The notes below the pieces were generated by a model that was given only the letters and a program-made list of their open reading frames with translations, was not told where the DNA came from and did no database searches. A stretch of 64,000 nucleotides of DNA from [Mycobacterium] fortunisiensis (GTDB taxonomy: Bacteria > Actinomycetota > Actinomycetes > Mycobacteriales > Mycobacteriaceae), in NCBI RefSeq assembly GCF_019050325.1, contig NZ_VOMB01000020.1:434001-498000 (forward strand), given 5' to 3'. Position 1 is the first letter of the stretch. The number at the start of each line of letters is the position of its first letter. Positions 15,210-23,889 of this stretch are shown here, piece after piece. The position numbers and the translations under genes are program-made.

Positions 15210-16172
15210 TCACCGGGTGGCGAGTTCGGCCACCCGGCGCACTGCTGTCTCAAGGGCGTAGTCGGCATCGGCCGCTGCGCCCTTTACGTCTGCATTGAGG
15301 GTGGCCACCACCCGCATCGCCTCGGCCACTGAGTCGCGTGACCAGCGGCGGGCCTGCTTCTGCGCCTTCTGCACCCGCCACGGCGGCATCCCCAGCTCTC
15401 CGGCGAGCCGGTACGGATCTCCCGACAGCGGCCCCACCCGCGCGATGGTGTGCACGGCCTCGGCCAGCGCGTCGGCCAGCACCACCTGCGGTTCACCGGC
15501 CAACATCGCCCACCGCAATGCCTCGGCCGCCCCGGCGACATCACCGGTGACCGCCTTGTCGGCGATGTCGAAGCCCTTCACCTCGGCCTTGCCGCTGTGG
15601 TACCGCCGCACCGCGGCCACGTCGACCTGTCCGGCGGTGTCGGCCACCAACTGCGAGCAGACTGCGGCGAGCTCACGAACATTCGAGCCCACCGCGTCGA
15701 GCACCGCGGTCACGGTGTCCTCGGAGACCTTGGCCCGCAGCCGGCGGAACTCGGCCCGCACGAAATCGGCGCGTTCGGCCGGTTTGGCGATGCGGGCGCA
15801 CGGATGCACCTGTGCACCAAGCTTTTTCAACTGATCGGCCAGCGCCTTGGCCCGCCCGCCCCCGGAGTGGACAACCACCAGCACGGTGCCCGGCGGCAGA
15901 TCGGCGGCGGCCGAGCCGATCAGGGCCACAGCGTCTTTACCGGCCTCGGCGGCGGCCTCCAACACCACCATGCGCTCTTCGGCGAACAGCGACGGGCTCA
16001 GCAACTCGGCCAGCTCGCTGGTGCTGACCTCACCGGCACGCATCCGGTCCACCGGGACATCAGGGGAACCGGCCTGCGCCCGCAACCCGCGCAGCACTGA
16101 GGCCACCGCGCGCTCCACGAGCAGCTCCTCATCTCCGAGAACCAGATGCAGACCGTCGATCTGTTCAGTCAC
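15210..16172 (-). CDS. holA: DNA polymerase III delta subunit
   Basis: 320 residues. The N-terminal domain with LHLVLGDEELLVERAVASVLRGLR, followed by a Rossmann-like region (LFAEERMVVLEAA, GTVLVVVHSGGGRAKALADQLKKLGAQVHPCARIAK) and the helical collar domain, is that of HolA, the subunit that opens the beta clamp in the clamp loader. It lies directly downstream of comEC, 13 bp away, the usual actinobacterial order comEA-comEC-holA. Confidence 0.94.
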   Translation of the reverse strand: MTEQIDGLHLVLGDEELLVERAVASVLRGLRAQAGSPDVPVDRMRAGEVSTSELAELLSPSLFAEERMVVLEAAAEAGKDAVALIGSAAADLPPGTVLVVVHSGGGRAKALADQLKKLGAQVHPCARIAKPAERADFVRAEFRRLRAKVSEDTVTAVLDAVGSNVRELAAVCSQLVADTAGQVDVAAVRRYHSGKAEVKGFDIADKAVTGDVAGAAEALRWAMLAGEPQVVLADALAEAVHTIARVGPLSGDPYRLAGELGMPPWRVQKAQKQARRWSRDSVAEAMRVVATLNADVKGAAADADYALETAVRRVAELATR

Positions 16173-16185
16173 GCCGATGATCGTG

Positions 16186-17799
16186 TCACGTCGAGGCGAC
16201 AGCGCCGACCACCTGGCCCGCCAGCCCCCACGCCAGCAGGCCGAGTACCAGCGCCGCCAGCCCGCGGCGCACCCAGCGCAGCCGCCACAGCACGCTCAGC
16301 GCCACCCCGCCGACCGCCACCGCCACCACACCGGCCAGGCCCGACGGTGTCGGCAGCGCGGCCGCGGGCAGCTTCGAAGCCCACCGCGCCACCGACAACA
16401 GCCACCACAGCTCGGGACCGGTGAACCGGATCAACAACTGGGCCCCGGCCGGCCAGACCGGCGAGATCGCGGCCGCCGCGGTACCCAGCACGGTGATCGG
16501 CGGAATGATGCCGGCCACCGCGAGATTGGCCGCCACGGCCACCAGACTGACCGTGCCCGAAATTCCGGCCACCAGCGGGGCGGTGATCAGCTGGGCCACC
16601 ACGGCGACGCTGACCGCCGCCGCGGCCGGGCGCGGCCACCCGCGGGCCTGTAGCCGGGCCGACCAGATTGGTGCGAGCACGACGATGCCTGCCGTGGCGC
16701 CCACCGACAACGCGAACCCGACGTCGACGGCAAGCTCCGGCGCGGCGATCATCAGCGCGATCACGCTGGCGGCCAACGCCGGAACCGCCTGCCGGCGCCG
16801 GTGGGTCAGCACGGCCAGCAGGGTCACCGCACCCATCACCGCGGCCCGCAGCACGCTGGGCGAGGGCGCCACCACGATGACGAAGCCGACCAGCCCGGCG
16901 CCGGCCAGCAGCACCGCCGCCCTGGGCCCGATCAGCGCGGCGGACAGCAGCAGCGCGCCGCACACGATCGTCACGTTGGCCCCCGACACCGCCGTCAGAT
17001 GCGTCAGCCCCACCGTGCGGAACTGTTCGGTGGTCCGGCCGGTCACGGTTGACGTGTCTCCGAGCACCAGGGCGGGCAGCATGGCGGCCTGATCGGCCGG
17101 CAGTGCCGCGCGCGCCGCGTCGGTGAAGCCGTTGCGGATCCGCTGCGCCACCTGCTGCACGGCCGACGCCTGCCCTGAGGCGGACCTACCGGAAGCCACG
17201 AGCACCGCCACGCTCAGATCCCGCCGCTTGGGGCGCTGCACGGCGGCGCGAAAACTGACCGGGCGGCCCACGGCCACCTGACCGAAGGATGCCGGTGCGA
17301 ACACCAGAACCCGCCCCACCATGGGCACCTGTTCGACCCGGCGCAGGGCGGCGCGAAACATCAGTCGCCCACCGTTGAGCACCCGCGGGGTCTCCGCCGG
17401 AACCACCTCGACCGTGGTGGCACCGCCGTAGCGGCTGGTCACCGGATGGTGCTCGACCTGCTGCACCCGTAACCCGACCGCGACGGCGAACCCGGCCGCG
17501 ACGGCGCCGACCGCCAGCACCGCGGCCATGGTCGCGTGCGGTGCGCCGGGGCCCGCGCCGCGCCGGGTCACCAGCCAGGTGAGCCCGACCGCCACCAGCC
17601 CCACCACCACGGCGACGCCGGCATTCCACACGATGCCCGACGCCGTCACCGACCATGCGGTGATCGCGGCCGGGACGATGCGCAGATCCAGCGGCTGCGC
17701 CTCGGCCGGCGCCTCGGCGCTCCGGCCGTCGCGCTGCCGGTCACCCCGGTCGTCGTGTGGGCCGTCGCCACCCGACTCGTTATGCCCGGACCAGCTCAC
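16186..17799 (-). CDS. comEC: ComEC/Rec2-type membrane channel, short form
   Basis: 537 residues from a GTG at 17799, which overlaps the comEA stop by 20 nt; the start is uncertain. The competence domain is recognisable: MLPALVLGDTS, FRTVGLTHLTAVSGANVTIVCGALLL, SPSVLRAAVMGAVTLLAVLTHRR and a multi-helix membrane core. In competent bacteria ComEC passes single-stranded DNA through the membrane. The C-terminal metallo-beta-lactamase nuclease domain of Bacillus-type ComEC is missing, as in other mycobacteria by my recollection. The role in an organism without known natural competence is open. Confidence 0.9.
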   Translation of the reverse strand: MSWSGHNESGGDGPHDDRGDRQRDGRSAEAPAEAQPLDLRIVPAAITAWSVTASGIVWNAGVAVVVGLVAVGLTWLVTRRGAGPGAPHATMAAVLAVGAVAAGFAVAVGLRVQQVEHHPVTSRYGGATTVEVVPAETPRVLNGGRLMFRAALRRVEQVPMVGRVLVFAPASFGQVAVGRPVSFRAAVQRPKRRDLSVAVLVASGRSASGQASAVQQVAQRIRNGFTDAARAALPADQAAMLPALVLGDTSTVTGRTTEQFRTVGLTHLTAVSGANVTIVCGALLLSAALIGPRAAVLLAGAGLVGFVIVVAPSPSVLRAAVMGAVTLLAVLTHRRRQAVPALAASVIALMIAAPELAVDVGFALSVGATAGIVVLAPIWSARLQARGWPRPAAAAVSVAVVAQLITAPLVAGISGTVSLVAVAANLAVAGIIPPITVLGTAAAAISPVWPAGAQLLIRFTGPELWWLLSVARWASKLPAAALPTPSGLAGVVAVAVGGVALSVLWRLRWVRRGLAALVLGLLAWGLAGQVVGAVAST

Positions 17800-18604
17800 G
17801 CAGCTTCTCCAACCGGGCCGGGCCGATCCCGTCGACCTCACCGAGCTGATCGACGCTGTCGAACCGTCCGTGCGCGGCCCGCCAGGCCAGGATCGCCTCG
17901 GCGGTCACCGGACCGACACCGGGCAGGGCGTCGAGGTCCTCGGCGGTGGCGGTATTGAGATCCACCGGCCCAGTGGCGGCAGTGGCCGCGGTTGTCGCGG
18001 TGCCCGGAGCACTGCCGGGTGCAGCGTCGGAAGTACCACCGGCCACCGAACTGGCCATGCTGCTGGACTGGTCGGGCGGCGCCTCGATGCCCACCACGAT
18101 CTGTTCCCCGTCGGCGACCCGGCGAGCCATGTTCAGCCCGAGCAGGTCGGCACCGTCGAGCGGCCCGCCGGCAGCTTCCAACGCGTCGGCGATGCGGGCT
18201 CCGGCCTGCAAGGTCACCAGCCCGGGCTTGTGCACCAGACCGACCACGCTGACCACCACCGGCCCGTCGGCCACATCGGGTTTCGGGACGGCCGATGAAA
18301 CCATCTGCACCGGAGGCAGATTCGCCGAGGCCACCGGTGGCGGCTGATGTCGGATCAGGGTGAAGACAGTGACCAGAATGGCGAGCACACCGACACCGGC
18401 CAGTGCCAGGGCCCCGGCGCGGCCCGGGTCGGCACGCACGGCGGCCAGCCAGCCCGGACCATCGGAGGCTGCGGTATCGGGTAGCCATCGCGACAGCGTG
18501 CTCTCGGACACGGTGTCAGGTTCGGCGGTGTCGTCCGCCTCGGTGCCGGGATCGTCCCGGCCACCCAGACGACGGAGGCGTTGCACCGACAGTTCGGTTC
18601 CCAT
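17780..18604 (-). CDS. comEA: ComEA-family DNA-binding protein
   Basis: 274 residues. The order is a cytoplasmic acidic N-terminus, one membrane helix (GALALAGVGVLAILVTVFTLI), an SLBB domain (VVVSVVGLVHKPGLVTLQAGARIADALEAAGG), a threonine/alanine-rich linker, and a C-terminal helix-hairpin-helix domain (VDLNTATAEDLDALPGVGPVTAEAILAWRAAHG, GEVDGIGPARLEKLREL). ComEA binds double-stranded DNA outside the membrane and passes it to ComEC, encoded next with a short overlap. The cytosolic head before the membrane helix is longer than in Bacillus ComEA. Confidence 0.94.
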   Translation of the reverse strand: MGTELSVQRLRRLGGRDDPGTEADDTAEPDTVSESTLSRWLPDTAASDGPGWLAAVRADPGRAGALALAGVGVLAILVTVFTLIRHQPPPVASANLPPVQMVSSAVPKPDVADGPVVVSVVGLVHKPGLVTLQAGARIADALEAAGGPLDGADLLGLNMARRVADGEQIVVGIEAPPDQSSSMASSVAGGTSDAAPGSAPGTATTAATAATGPVDLNTATAEDLDALPGVGPVTAEAILAWRAAHGRFDSVDQLGEVDGIGPARLEKLRELVRA

Positions 18605-18700
18605 GCCCGCGACGTTAGGGGCGGATTGCGACGATGCCGGGCCGCCGGGCCCTCAGGGCCGGCCGGCTGTGGATGAATCTCGGGTTGGGGATTACCGGGG

Positions 18701-18725
18701 TAGACACCTTCGGCGATAGTGTCTA
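18701..18725. promoter_or_regulatory. Inverted repeat upstream of the reductase gene, possible operator
   Basis: TAGACAC (18701-18707) and GTGTCTA (18719-18725) are perfect 7-bp arms separated by 11 bp, about 35 bp before the start at 18759. The position suits a repressor site over the promoter. No regulator gene is adjacent. Confidence 0.35.
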
Positions 18726-18758
18726 GTCCGCACACAGGGCTGAGCGAGGGAGATGATC

Positions 18759-19808
18759 ATGACCGCAGGTAAGCCGATTCGGGTCATCCAATGGACCACG
18801 GGCAACATCGGCCGACGCTCGCTGCACGCGATGATCAGCCGCGACGACATGGAACTGGTCGGCGTCTACGCTCACGGCGCCGACAAGGTCGGCGTCGACG
18901 CCGCCGAGTTGGCCGGCTGGCCTGAACCCACCGGTGTCCGGGCCACCAACTCCATCGACGAGTTGATCGCGCTCGAACCCGATGCCTGTTGCTACAACCC
19001 GCTGTGGCCGAACATCGATGAACTCGTCGCGCTGCTCGAGGCCGGGGTCAACGTGTGCTCCAGCGCGGCCTGGATCACCGGCGGCAAGCAGACCCCGCAA
19101 GACCTCGACCGCATCCGGAAGGCCTGTGAGACAGGAAGTTCCACGATGTTCGGCAGCGGCGCCCACCCCGGTGTCACCAACATGGTGGGCATGGTGCTGT
19201 CCGGTTCGTGCGAACGGGTCGACGAAATCCGCATCACCGAATCGGTGGACTGTTCCACCTACGAGTCAGCGGACACGATGGCCGCGATGGGCTTCGCCCA
19301 GGACCCCGACACCCCAGGTCTGACCGAAAGTGTGCGTCGCGAGAGCGAGGTGTTCGCCGAGTCCGCCGCGATGATGGCCGACGCCATCGGCGCCACCCTG
19401 GACCGCATCACGTTCGACGTCACCTTCACCGCGGCCACCGCCGACAGCGACCTGGGGTTCATGAAGATCCCGGCCGGGACGGTCGGCAGCGTGTACGGCT
19501 ATCACCGCGGCTGGGTCGGCGAGAAGAATGTCGTCAGCGTCGGCTTCAACTGGATCATGGGCAGCCACGTGACGCCGCCCAAGCCGGTGGCCGACGGACA
19601 TGTCATCCAGGTGTTCGGGCTGCCCAACATGCGCACAGTGCTGCACTGCCTGCCACCCAAGGACTGGTCCGAGCCCAGCTTCTCCGGACTGGGCTCGATC
19701 TACACCGCACTGCCGGTCACCAACGCGGTGCCTGCCGTGGTGGCCGCCGCACCCGGGATCGTCACGCTCAAGGATCTGCCGCCGATCACCGGGCGGTTCG
19801 CCGGCTGA
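18759..19808 (+). CDS. Dihydrodipicolinate reductase-like NAD(P)-binding protein
   Basis: 349 residues from the ATG at 18759, preferred over 18753 because the GAGGGAG ribosome-binding site is then 6-7 nt away. The N-terminal Rossmann segment is RVIQWTTGNIGRRSLHAMISRDDMELVGVYAHG. It matches the DapB-like oxidoreductases abundant in actinobacteria, related to 2,4-diaminopentanoate dehydrogenase; it is not the lysine-pathway DapB. The C-terminal domain has a GFNWIMGSHVTPPKP stretch. Substrate unknown. In M. tuberculosis the eis gene lies near this point (recalled), so this is a lineage-specific replacement. Confidence 0.82.
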   Translation: MTAGKPIRVIQWTTGNIGRRSLHAMISRDDMELVGVYAHGADKVGVDAAELAGWPEPTGVRATNSIDELIALEPDACCYNPLWPNIDELVALLEAGVNVCSSAAWITGGKQTPQDLDRIRKACETGSSTMFGSGAHPGVTNMVGMVLSGSCERVDEIRITESVDCSTYESADTMAAMGFAQDPDTPGLTESVRRESEVFAESAAMMADAIGATLDRITFDVTFTAATADSDLGFMKIPAGTVGSVYGYHRGWVGEKNVVSVGFNWIMGSHVTPPKPVADGHVIQVFGLPNMRTVLHCLPPKDWSEPSFSGLGSIYTALPVTNAVPAVVAAAPGIVTLKDLPPITGRFAG

Positions 19809-19869
19809 TCGGCGTGCCAACGCTTTTCGCCACGACCGCCGCTGCGGGCCGGTCGTCGAAACCCGCTAC

Positions 19870-20502
19870 CTAGCCGCCGGCGCCCAACCGCTGCGCGAAC
19901 CGCGACCACCCCGGCCCGTCGAGGTCGGCCACGGCGTCGGCCCGGCCGGCCATCGCCATCAGCAGCGCTTCCGCCGGTCCGGACACCTCGGGCCCACGGC
20001 CGGCCGACCAATCCAGATCGGTGGCCACCAGGCGCAGACCACGGGCCCGCAGCCCACCTCGGATGGGCGGTGCCCACCTGGCGAAGTCCAACGCGACAAG
20101 CAGGCGGTCGGCCGGGATGCGTCGGGGCATCCCCAGCGGACGGCGGATGTCCTGCTGATGGATCAAGCCGTCGGTGAGCCCGACACGACCGCCGAAACTC
20201 GCAGTCGCACCGCGCGGCTCGGGGTAGCGATGGAACAGTTCGATCAGGCCGTCGGGCGGTAGCGCCGAGAATTCGGCCACGCCGATCGCGTTGGGACCGC
20301 CCTTGGTGACCAGTCCCCTGACCACCCGACCGGCAGTTTGTCTCGCGCTCAACGGCTCGTAACTGATGACGTGGGCCACCAGGTCGTGGACCCGCCAGCC
20401 CTGGCACAGCGACGGGCCCTCCCACTGCTGTGCGGTCAGTTTCTCCAGGAAGTCGGCGAAATCCGCACGCTCGTCGCGCGCCAACATCATCACGGTTGCC
20501 AT
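19870..20502 (-). CDS. DinB-like maleylpyruvate isomerase family protein
   Basis: 210 residues from the ATG at 20502; a GTG at 20514 is possible. LARDERADFADFLEKLTAQQWEGPSLCQGWRVHDLVAHVISYE and the later GLIHQQDIRRPLG carry the histidine pattern of the metal-binding four-helix domain of the mycothiol-dependent maleylpyruvate isomerase/DinB superfamily. Members are metal-dependent thiol transferases or isomerases. The actual substrate is unknown. It is convergent with the reductase gene. Confidence 0.85.
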   Translation of the reverse strand: MATVMMLARDERADFADFLEKLTAQQWEGPSLCQGWRVHDLVAHVISYEPLSARQTAGRVVRGLVTKGGPNAIGVAEFSALPPDGLIELFHRYPEPRGATASFGGRVGLTDGLIHQQDIRRPLGMPRRIPADRLLVALDFARWAPPIRGGLRARGLRLVATDLDWSAGRGPEVSGPAEALLMAMAGRADAVADLDGPGWSRFAQRLGAGG

Positions 20503-20540
20503 CGGTATCGCCACCTCAGAGCCGAGCCGGAACTGGCCCC

Positions 20541-21380
20541 TTACGCGTCCTCCACGCTAATACACACCCCGACTGCCCCGCCGCCGACATGCACCGCGAG
20601 CACCGGACCCATCTCCGTCACCGCCAGCGAGCGCAGGTTCGGCAGCCGATCGGTGAGCGTCGCGGCGATCTCCTCGGCCCCGTCCGGGTTGTCGACGTGA
20701 TGCACGACGACGTCCACCGGACGCTCCCCCGCCGCCTCGGCGATCTGATCGACCAGGGCCGCATGGGCTTTCGAAATGGTCCGGATCCGTTGCGCGAGCA
20801 CCAACCGGCCGTCCACGTCGAGGCGCAGCAACGGTTTGAGCGACAGTGCGGTGCCCAGCCACGATGCCGCCGCGCCGATCCGGCCGCCGCGCCGCAGGTT
20901 GTCCAGCCGGTGCACCACGATGAACGCCTGCCCACGCGGTATCGCCGCACGCGCCGCAGCCTCCACGGCATCGAGACCGTCACCGCGACCAGCCGATTCG
21001 GCGGCAGCCAGGGCGACGAACCCCACCCCCATCGCCGCCGCCCGCGAGTTCACCACCCGCACACTCGGTCCGATCTCCCGGGCAACCGCCGCCGCTGCGC
21101 TATAGGTGCCCGACAGGGCCGCCGAGATATGCACGGCGACAACGCCATCGCCGCCACTGGCGGCCAGCGCCTCGCGGTACGTGGCGGCCAGATCGGCCGG
21201 CGACGCCCCGGCGGTGGTGGCCTTTGCCCGATCGTGAATGTCCGATGGAATCGGATCGACCCCGTCGCGCAGGTCACTGCCGTCATCGAGGATGTGCAGC
21301 GGCACCTGCCGGATACCCCACTTCTGACACAACTCGGGCGCCAACCGGGACGTCGAGTCGGTCACTATCATGACCGCCAT
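20541..21380 (-). CDS. DegV-family fatty-acid-binding protein
   Basis: 279 residues from the ATG at 21380 (a TTG at 21386 would overlap the octT stop). The signature IVTDSTSRLAPEL at the N-terminus, SGTYSAAAAVAREIG in the middle and the C-terminal EMGPVLAVHVGGGAVGV are those of the DegV fold. DegV/FakB proteins hold a fatty acid in a buried pocket, and some deliver it to a kinase. No FakA-type kinase gene is nearby. It follows octT in a tightly packed run, so it is probably co-transcribed. Confidence 0.92.
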   Translation of the reverse strand: MAVMIVTDSTSRLAPELCQKWGIRQVPLHILDDGSDLRDGVDPIPSDIHDRAKATTAGASPADLAATYREALAASGGDGVVAVHISAALSGTYSAAAAVAREIGPSVRVVNSRAAAMGVGFVALAAAESAGRGDGLDAVEAAARAAIPRGQAFIVVHRLDNLRRGGRIGAAASWLGTALSLKPLLRLDVDGRLVLAQRIRTISKAHAALVDQIAEAAGERPVDVVVHHVDNPDGAEEIAATLTDRLPNLRSLAVTEMGPVLAVHVGGGAVGVCISVEDA

Positions 21381-21382
21381 CG

Positions 21383-22132
21383 TCAATCAGTGGAATTCTG
21401 TTGTGGCACACCAGCAGTGGCCAGCCCCTTGAGCATCAACTCGGCCACCGCCCGGTGGGCTTCGAAGTTCCAGTGGATGCCATCGGGGTTGCCGCGCCCG
21501 CCCAGCACCTCGTCGGCGACCGCGGCCTTGAGATCCACCAACGTGACGTCGTGCTCGGCCGCCCAGGCCGTGATCGCCTTGACCGTGGGCTCGCGGCCGT
21601 GATGGGCCTTCCCATAGGTCTCGGCGATGTGCACCGAGGGCAACGAGGCCAGCACCGGGATGCCGGGCCGGTTGAAATCGATGGCGTTACGCGTCATCTC
21701 CAGGTACTCGACCGTCAGATGCGGGGGCAGGGCCGCGCGGGCGATCGGCGACAGCCGCGGCTGCAGCCAGCCGTAACCGTCCCGCACCCACCGGCGTAAC
21801 CGGGACGGCCGCACATACCGGATCAGCTCGCGCAGCGCCGTCGGCAACGGCGAGGGCAGCGAATCCATCCCGCTGGTGGCGAAGACGACCGCCCCCGCGC
21901 GGGGCAGCGCCGCCCACGACCGCGGATCCTGGGTGGCTGCCCACCACACATCCCGGCAGGTCCAGCCGATCCGGCCGATGAGCTCCACATCCCAGCCGAG
22001 TTGTTCGGCCACGATGTTGGGCCAGATCCGCGGATCATCGGAAGGCAGACCACCGGTCGGACCGAAATAGGACAGCGAGTCGGCGAACACCAACAGCACC
22101 GGCTTGCGGTCATCGCAGCGTTCAGAGGACAT
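21383..22132 (-). CDS. octT: Diglucosylglycerate octanoyltransferase (SGNH fold)
   Basis: 249 residues from the ATG at 22132, overlapping the gpgP stop. The SGNH/GDSL-type nucleophile block is LVFADSLSYFGPTGG and the late catalytic block is GNPDGIHWNFEAH, giving a Ser with an Asp-x-x-His dyad. The locus and sequence match Rv2418c, described as the octanoyltransferase that acylates diglucosylglycerate early in methylglucose lipopolysaccharide synthesis. GpgP, the enzyme that makes glucosylglycerate, is encoded immediately upstream, which supports the assignment. Confidence 0.87.
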   Translation of the reverse strand: MSSERCDDRKPVLLVFADSLSYFGPTGGLPSDDPRIWPNIVAEQLGWDVELIGRIGWTCRDVWWAATQDPRSWAALPRAGAVVFATSGMDSLPSPLPTALRELIRYVRPSRLRRWVRDGYGWLQPRLSPIARAALPPHLTVEYLEMTRNAIDFNRPGIPVLASLPSVHIAETYGKAHHGREPTVKAITAWAAEHDVTLVDLKAAVADEVLGGRGNPDGIHWNFEAHRAVAELMLKGLATAGVPQQNSTD

Positions 22133-22820
22133 CGTTGGCCACCTGCGCCGAGGCATTCCACACGTCCAGCCGCCAGCGGATCGAATCGAAGCCGGTGCTC
22201 TCGCCGGGTCCGGCCGAATCCGGCGAATGCCCGGACAGCTGAACCCAACTGGCGTTGCCCATGCCGCCGAGCACCGGCCAGTTGTCCACCGGCAGCCCCA
22301 GCAATCCGGCCGTCAGCGCAGCGATCAGCCCACCGTGCGCCACCAGCACCACCGGCCGGTCGGCACCGGCGCCGGCGGTGTCCACGCCCCACTCCGGTTG
22401 TCCGGCAACCAGTTCGGCGACCACCGGGATGCTGCGGTCGGCGACGTCGACGCGGCTCTCACCGCCGTGCGGCGCCCACCGCGCGTCCTCACGCCAGGCC
22501 CGACGGGCCCCCGGGGCCATCGTGTCCACCTCCAGGTGGGTCAGTCCCTGCCAGTCCCCCAGGTGCGTCTCCCGCAACCGTTTGTCCACCGCGACGGCAA
22601 TGCCGGCGCGGTCACCCAGGGTGACCGCGGTGTCCAGCGCACGTTTGAGGTCCGAGGACACGATCAGCAGCGGCTGCCGCTTGGCCAGCACCTCGGCGGC
22701 GGCAGCGGCCTGGTCGCGGCCCAGATCGGACAGGTCGGTGTCGAGCTGGCCCTGCATCCGGCTGCCCGCGTTGTACTCGGTCTGGCCGTGCCGCAGCAGC
22801 ACCAGCCGGCGGACCGTCAT
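22122..22820 (-). CDS. gpgP: Glucosyl-3-phosphoglycerate phosphatase
   Basis: 232 residues from the ATG at 22820. It is a histidine phosphatase: LLRHGQTEYNAGSRMQGQLDTDLSDLG carries the phospho-acceptor histidine, RETHLGDWQG the acid/base glutamate, and VVLVAHGGLIAALTAGLLG the second histidine. In mycobacteria the gene between rsfS and octT is GpgP, which removes phosphate from glucosyl-3-phosphoglycerate to give glucosylglycerate, the starter of methylglucose lipopolysaccharides. It starts 7 bp after the rsfS stop. Confidence 0.9.
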   Translation of the reverse strand: MTVRRLVLLRHGQTEYNAGSRMQGQLDTDLSDLGRDQAAAAAEVLAKRQPLLIVSSDLKRALDTAVTLGDRAGIAVAVDKRLRETHLGDWQGLTHLEVDTMAPGARRAWREDARWAPHGGESRVDVADRSIPVVAELVAGQPEWGVDTAGAGADRPVVLVAHGGLIAALTAGLLGLPVDNWPVLGGMGNASWVQLSGHSPDSAGPGESTGFDSIRWRLDVWNASAQVANDVL

Positions 22821-22827
22821 CGCGCCC

Positions 22828-23214
22828 TCATTCCGGCAGCTCCGGGTCCGCAGGAACATCCAGATCGACCGGGACCGTCGGGCAGTCCCGCCACAGCCGG
22901 TCCAGCGCATAGAAGTCGCGCTCGTCCTGATGCTGGATGTGCACCACCACGTCGATGTAGTCCAGCAGCGTCCACCGGCCCTCGCGGGTGCCCTCGCGAC
23001 GGGCCGGCTTGTACCCGGCCTGCCGCATCTTCTCCTCGACCTCGTCGACGATCGCATTGACCTGACGCTCGTTGGACGCCGAGGCGATCACGAAGCAATC
23101 GGTGATCACGAGCTGGCCCGACACGTCGATGACCACGACATCGTCGGCCAGCTTGGCCGCGGCGGCCCGGGCGGCCACCGTCGCCATCGCGACGGCTTCC
23201 TCGGTGGCGCTCAT
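22828..23214 (-). CDS. rsfS: Ribosomal silencing factor RsfS
   Basis: 128 residues. KLADDVVVIDVSGQLVITDCFVIASASNERQVNAIVDEVEEKMRQAG and the later WTLLDYIDVVVHIQHQDERDFYALDRLW are diagnostic of the RsfS (former DUF143/Iojap) family. RsfS binds ribosomal protein L14 and blocks joining of the subunits when nutrients are short. The start overlaps the nadD stop by 4 nt; nadD-rsfS is a common bacterial pair. Confidence 0.96.
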   Translation of the reverse strand: MSATEEAVAMATVAARAAAAKLADDVVVIDVSGQLVITDCFVIASASNERQVNAIVDEVEEKMRQAGYKPARREGTREGRWTLLDYIDVVVHIQHQDERDFYALDRLWRDCPTVPVDLDVPADPELPE

Positions 23215-23858
23215 CGGGCCACCGCCGGGTTGCCGGTGTTCCGCGCGTCCGCGGTGTACAGCCCGCGCTTGGCCACGTACTGCACCACACCATCGGGCAC
23301 CAGATACCAGATCGGGCGCTCCTCGGCGGCCCGCTGACGGCAGTCGCTCGACGAGATGGCCAGCGCGGGCACCTCCACGAGCGTCAACGCCTCCGGCGGC
23401 AACTCCCGCAGCGCCGCCGCGATGTGTTCACCGTCCAGCTCGTAGCCGGGTCGGCTCACGCCGACAAACCTCGCCATGGAAAACAAGTCCTCCCAGTTCT
23501 GCCAGGACAGGATCGATGCCAGCGCATCGGCTCCGGTGATGAAATACAGATCGGTGTCCGCGTTGAGATCACGCAGGTCGCGCAGGGTGTCCTTGGTATA
23601 CGTCGCCCCGCCCCGGTCGATGTCGACCCGGCTGACCGAGAACCGCGGGTTGGACGCGGTGGCGATCACCGTCATCAGGTACCGGTCCTCGGCCGCGCTG
23701 ACCCGTCGGTCGTTCTTCTGCCAGGGCTGACCGGTCGGGACGAACACCACCTCGTCCAGGTCGAACAGGTCGGCCACCTCGCTGGCGGCGACCAAGTGCC
23801 CGTTGTGGATGGGATCGAATGTCCCACCCATCACCCCCAGCCTGCGCCGTGCTGCCAC
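23211..23858 (-). CDS. nadD: Nicotinate-nucleotide adenylyltransferase
   Basis: 215 residues from a GTG at 23858. The nucleotidyltransferase motif GGTFDPIHNGHLVAA (HxGH) and the second motif ISSSDCR are present, with LYFITGADALASILSWQNWEDLF between them. NadD adenylates nicotinate mononucleotide to deamido-NAD, the step before NadE, which is encoded about 10 kb away. It is probably transcribed with rsfS, gpgP, octT and degV. Confidence 0.95.
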   Translation of the reverse strand: MAARRRLGVMGGTFDPIHNGHLVAASEVADLFDLDEVVFVPTGQPWQKNDRRVSAAEDRYLMTVIATASNPRFSVSRVDIDRGGATYTKDTLRDLRDLNADTDLYFITGADALASILSWQNWEDLFSMARFVGVSRPGYELDGEHIAAALRELPPEALTLVEVPALAISSSDCRQRAAEERPIWYLVPDGVVQYVAKRGLYTADARNTGNPAVAR

Positions 23859-23889
23859 AAAGAGGCAGCTTACGGCAGGTGGTGCGGGC

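Noticed and set aside
17780..17799. comEC start further upstream inside comEA
   Set aside because: The frame is open upstream, but those residues mirror comEA coding sequence; the GTG at 17799 gives a length near that of other mycobacterial ComEC proteins.
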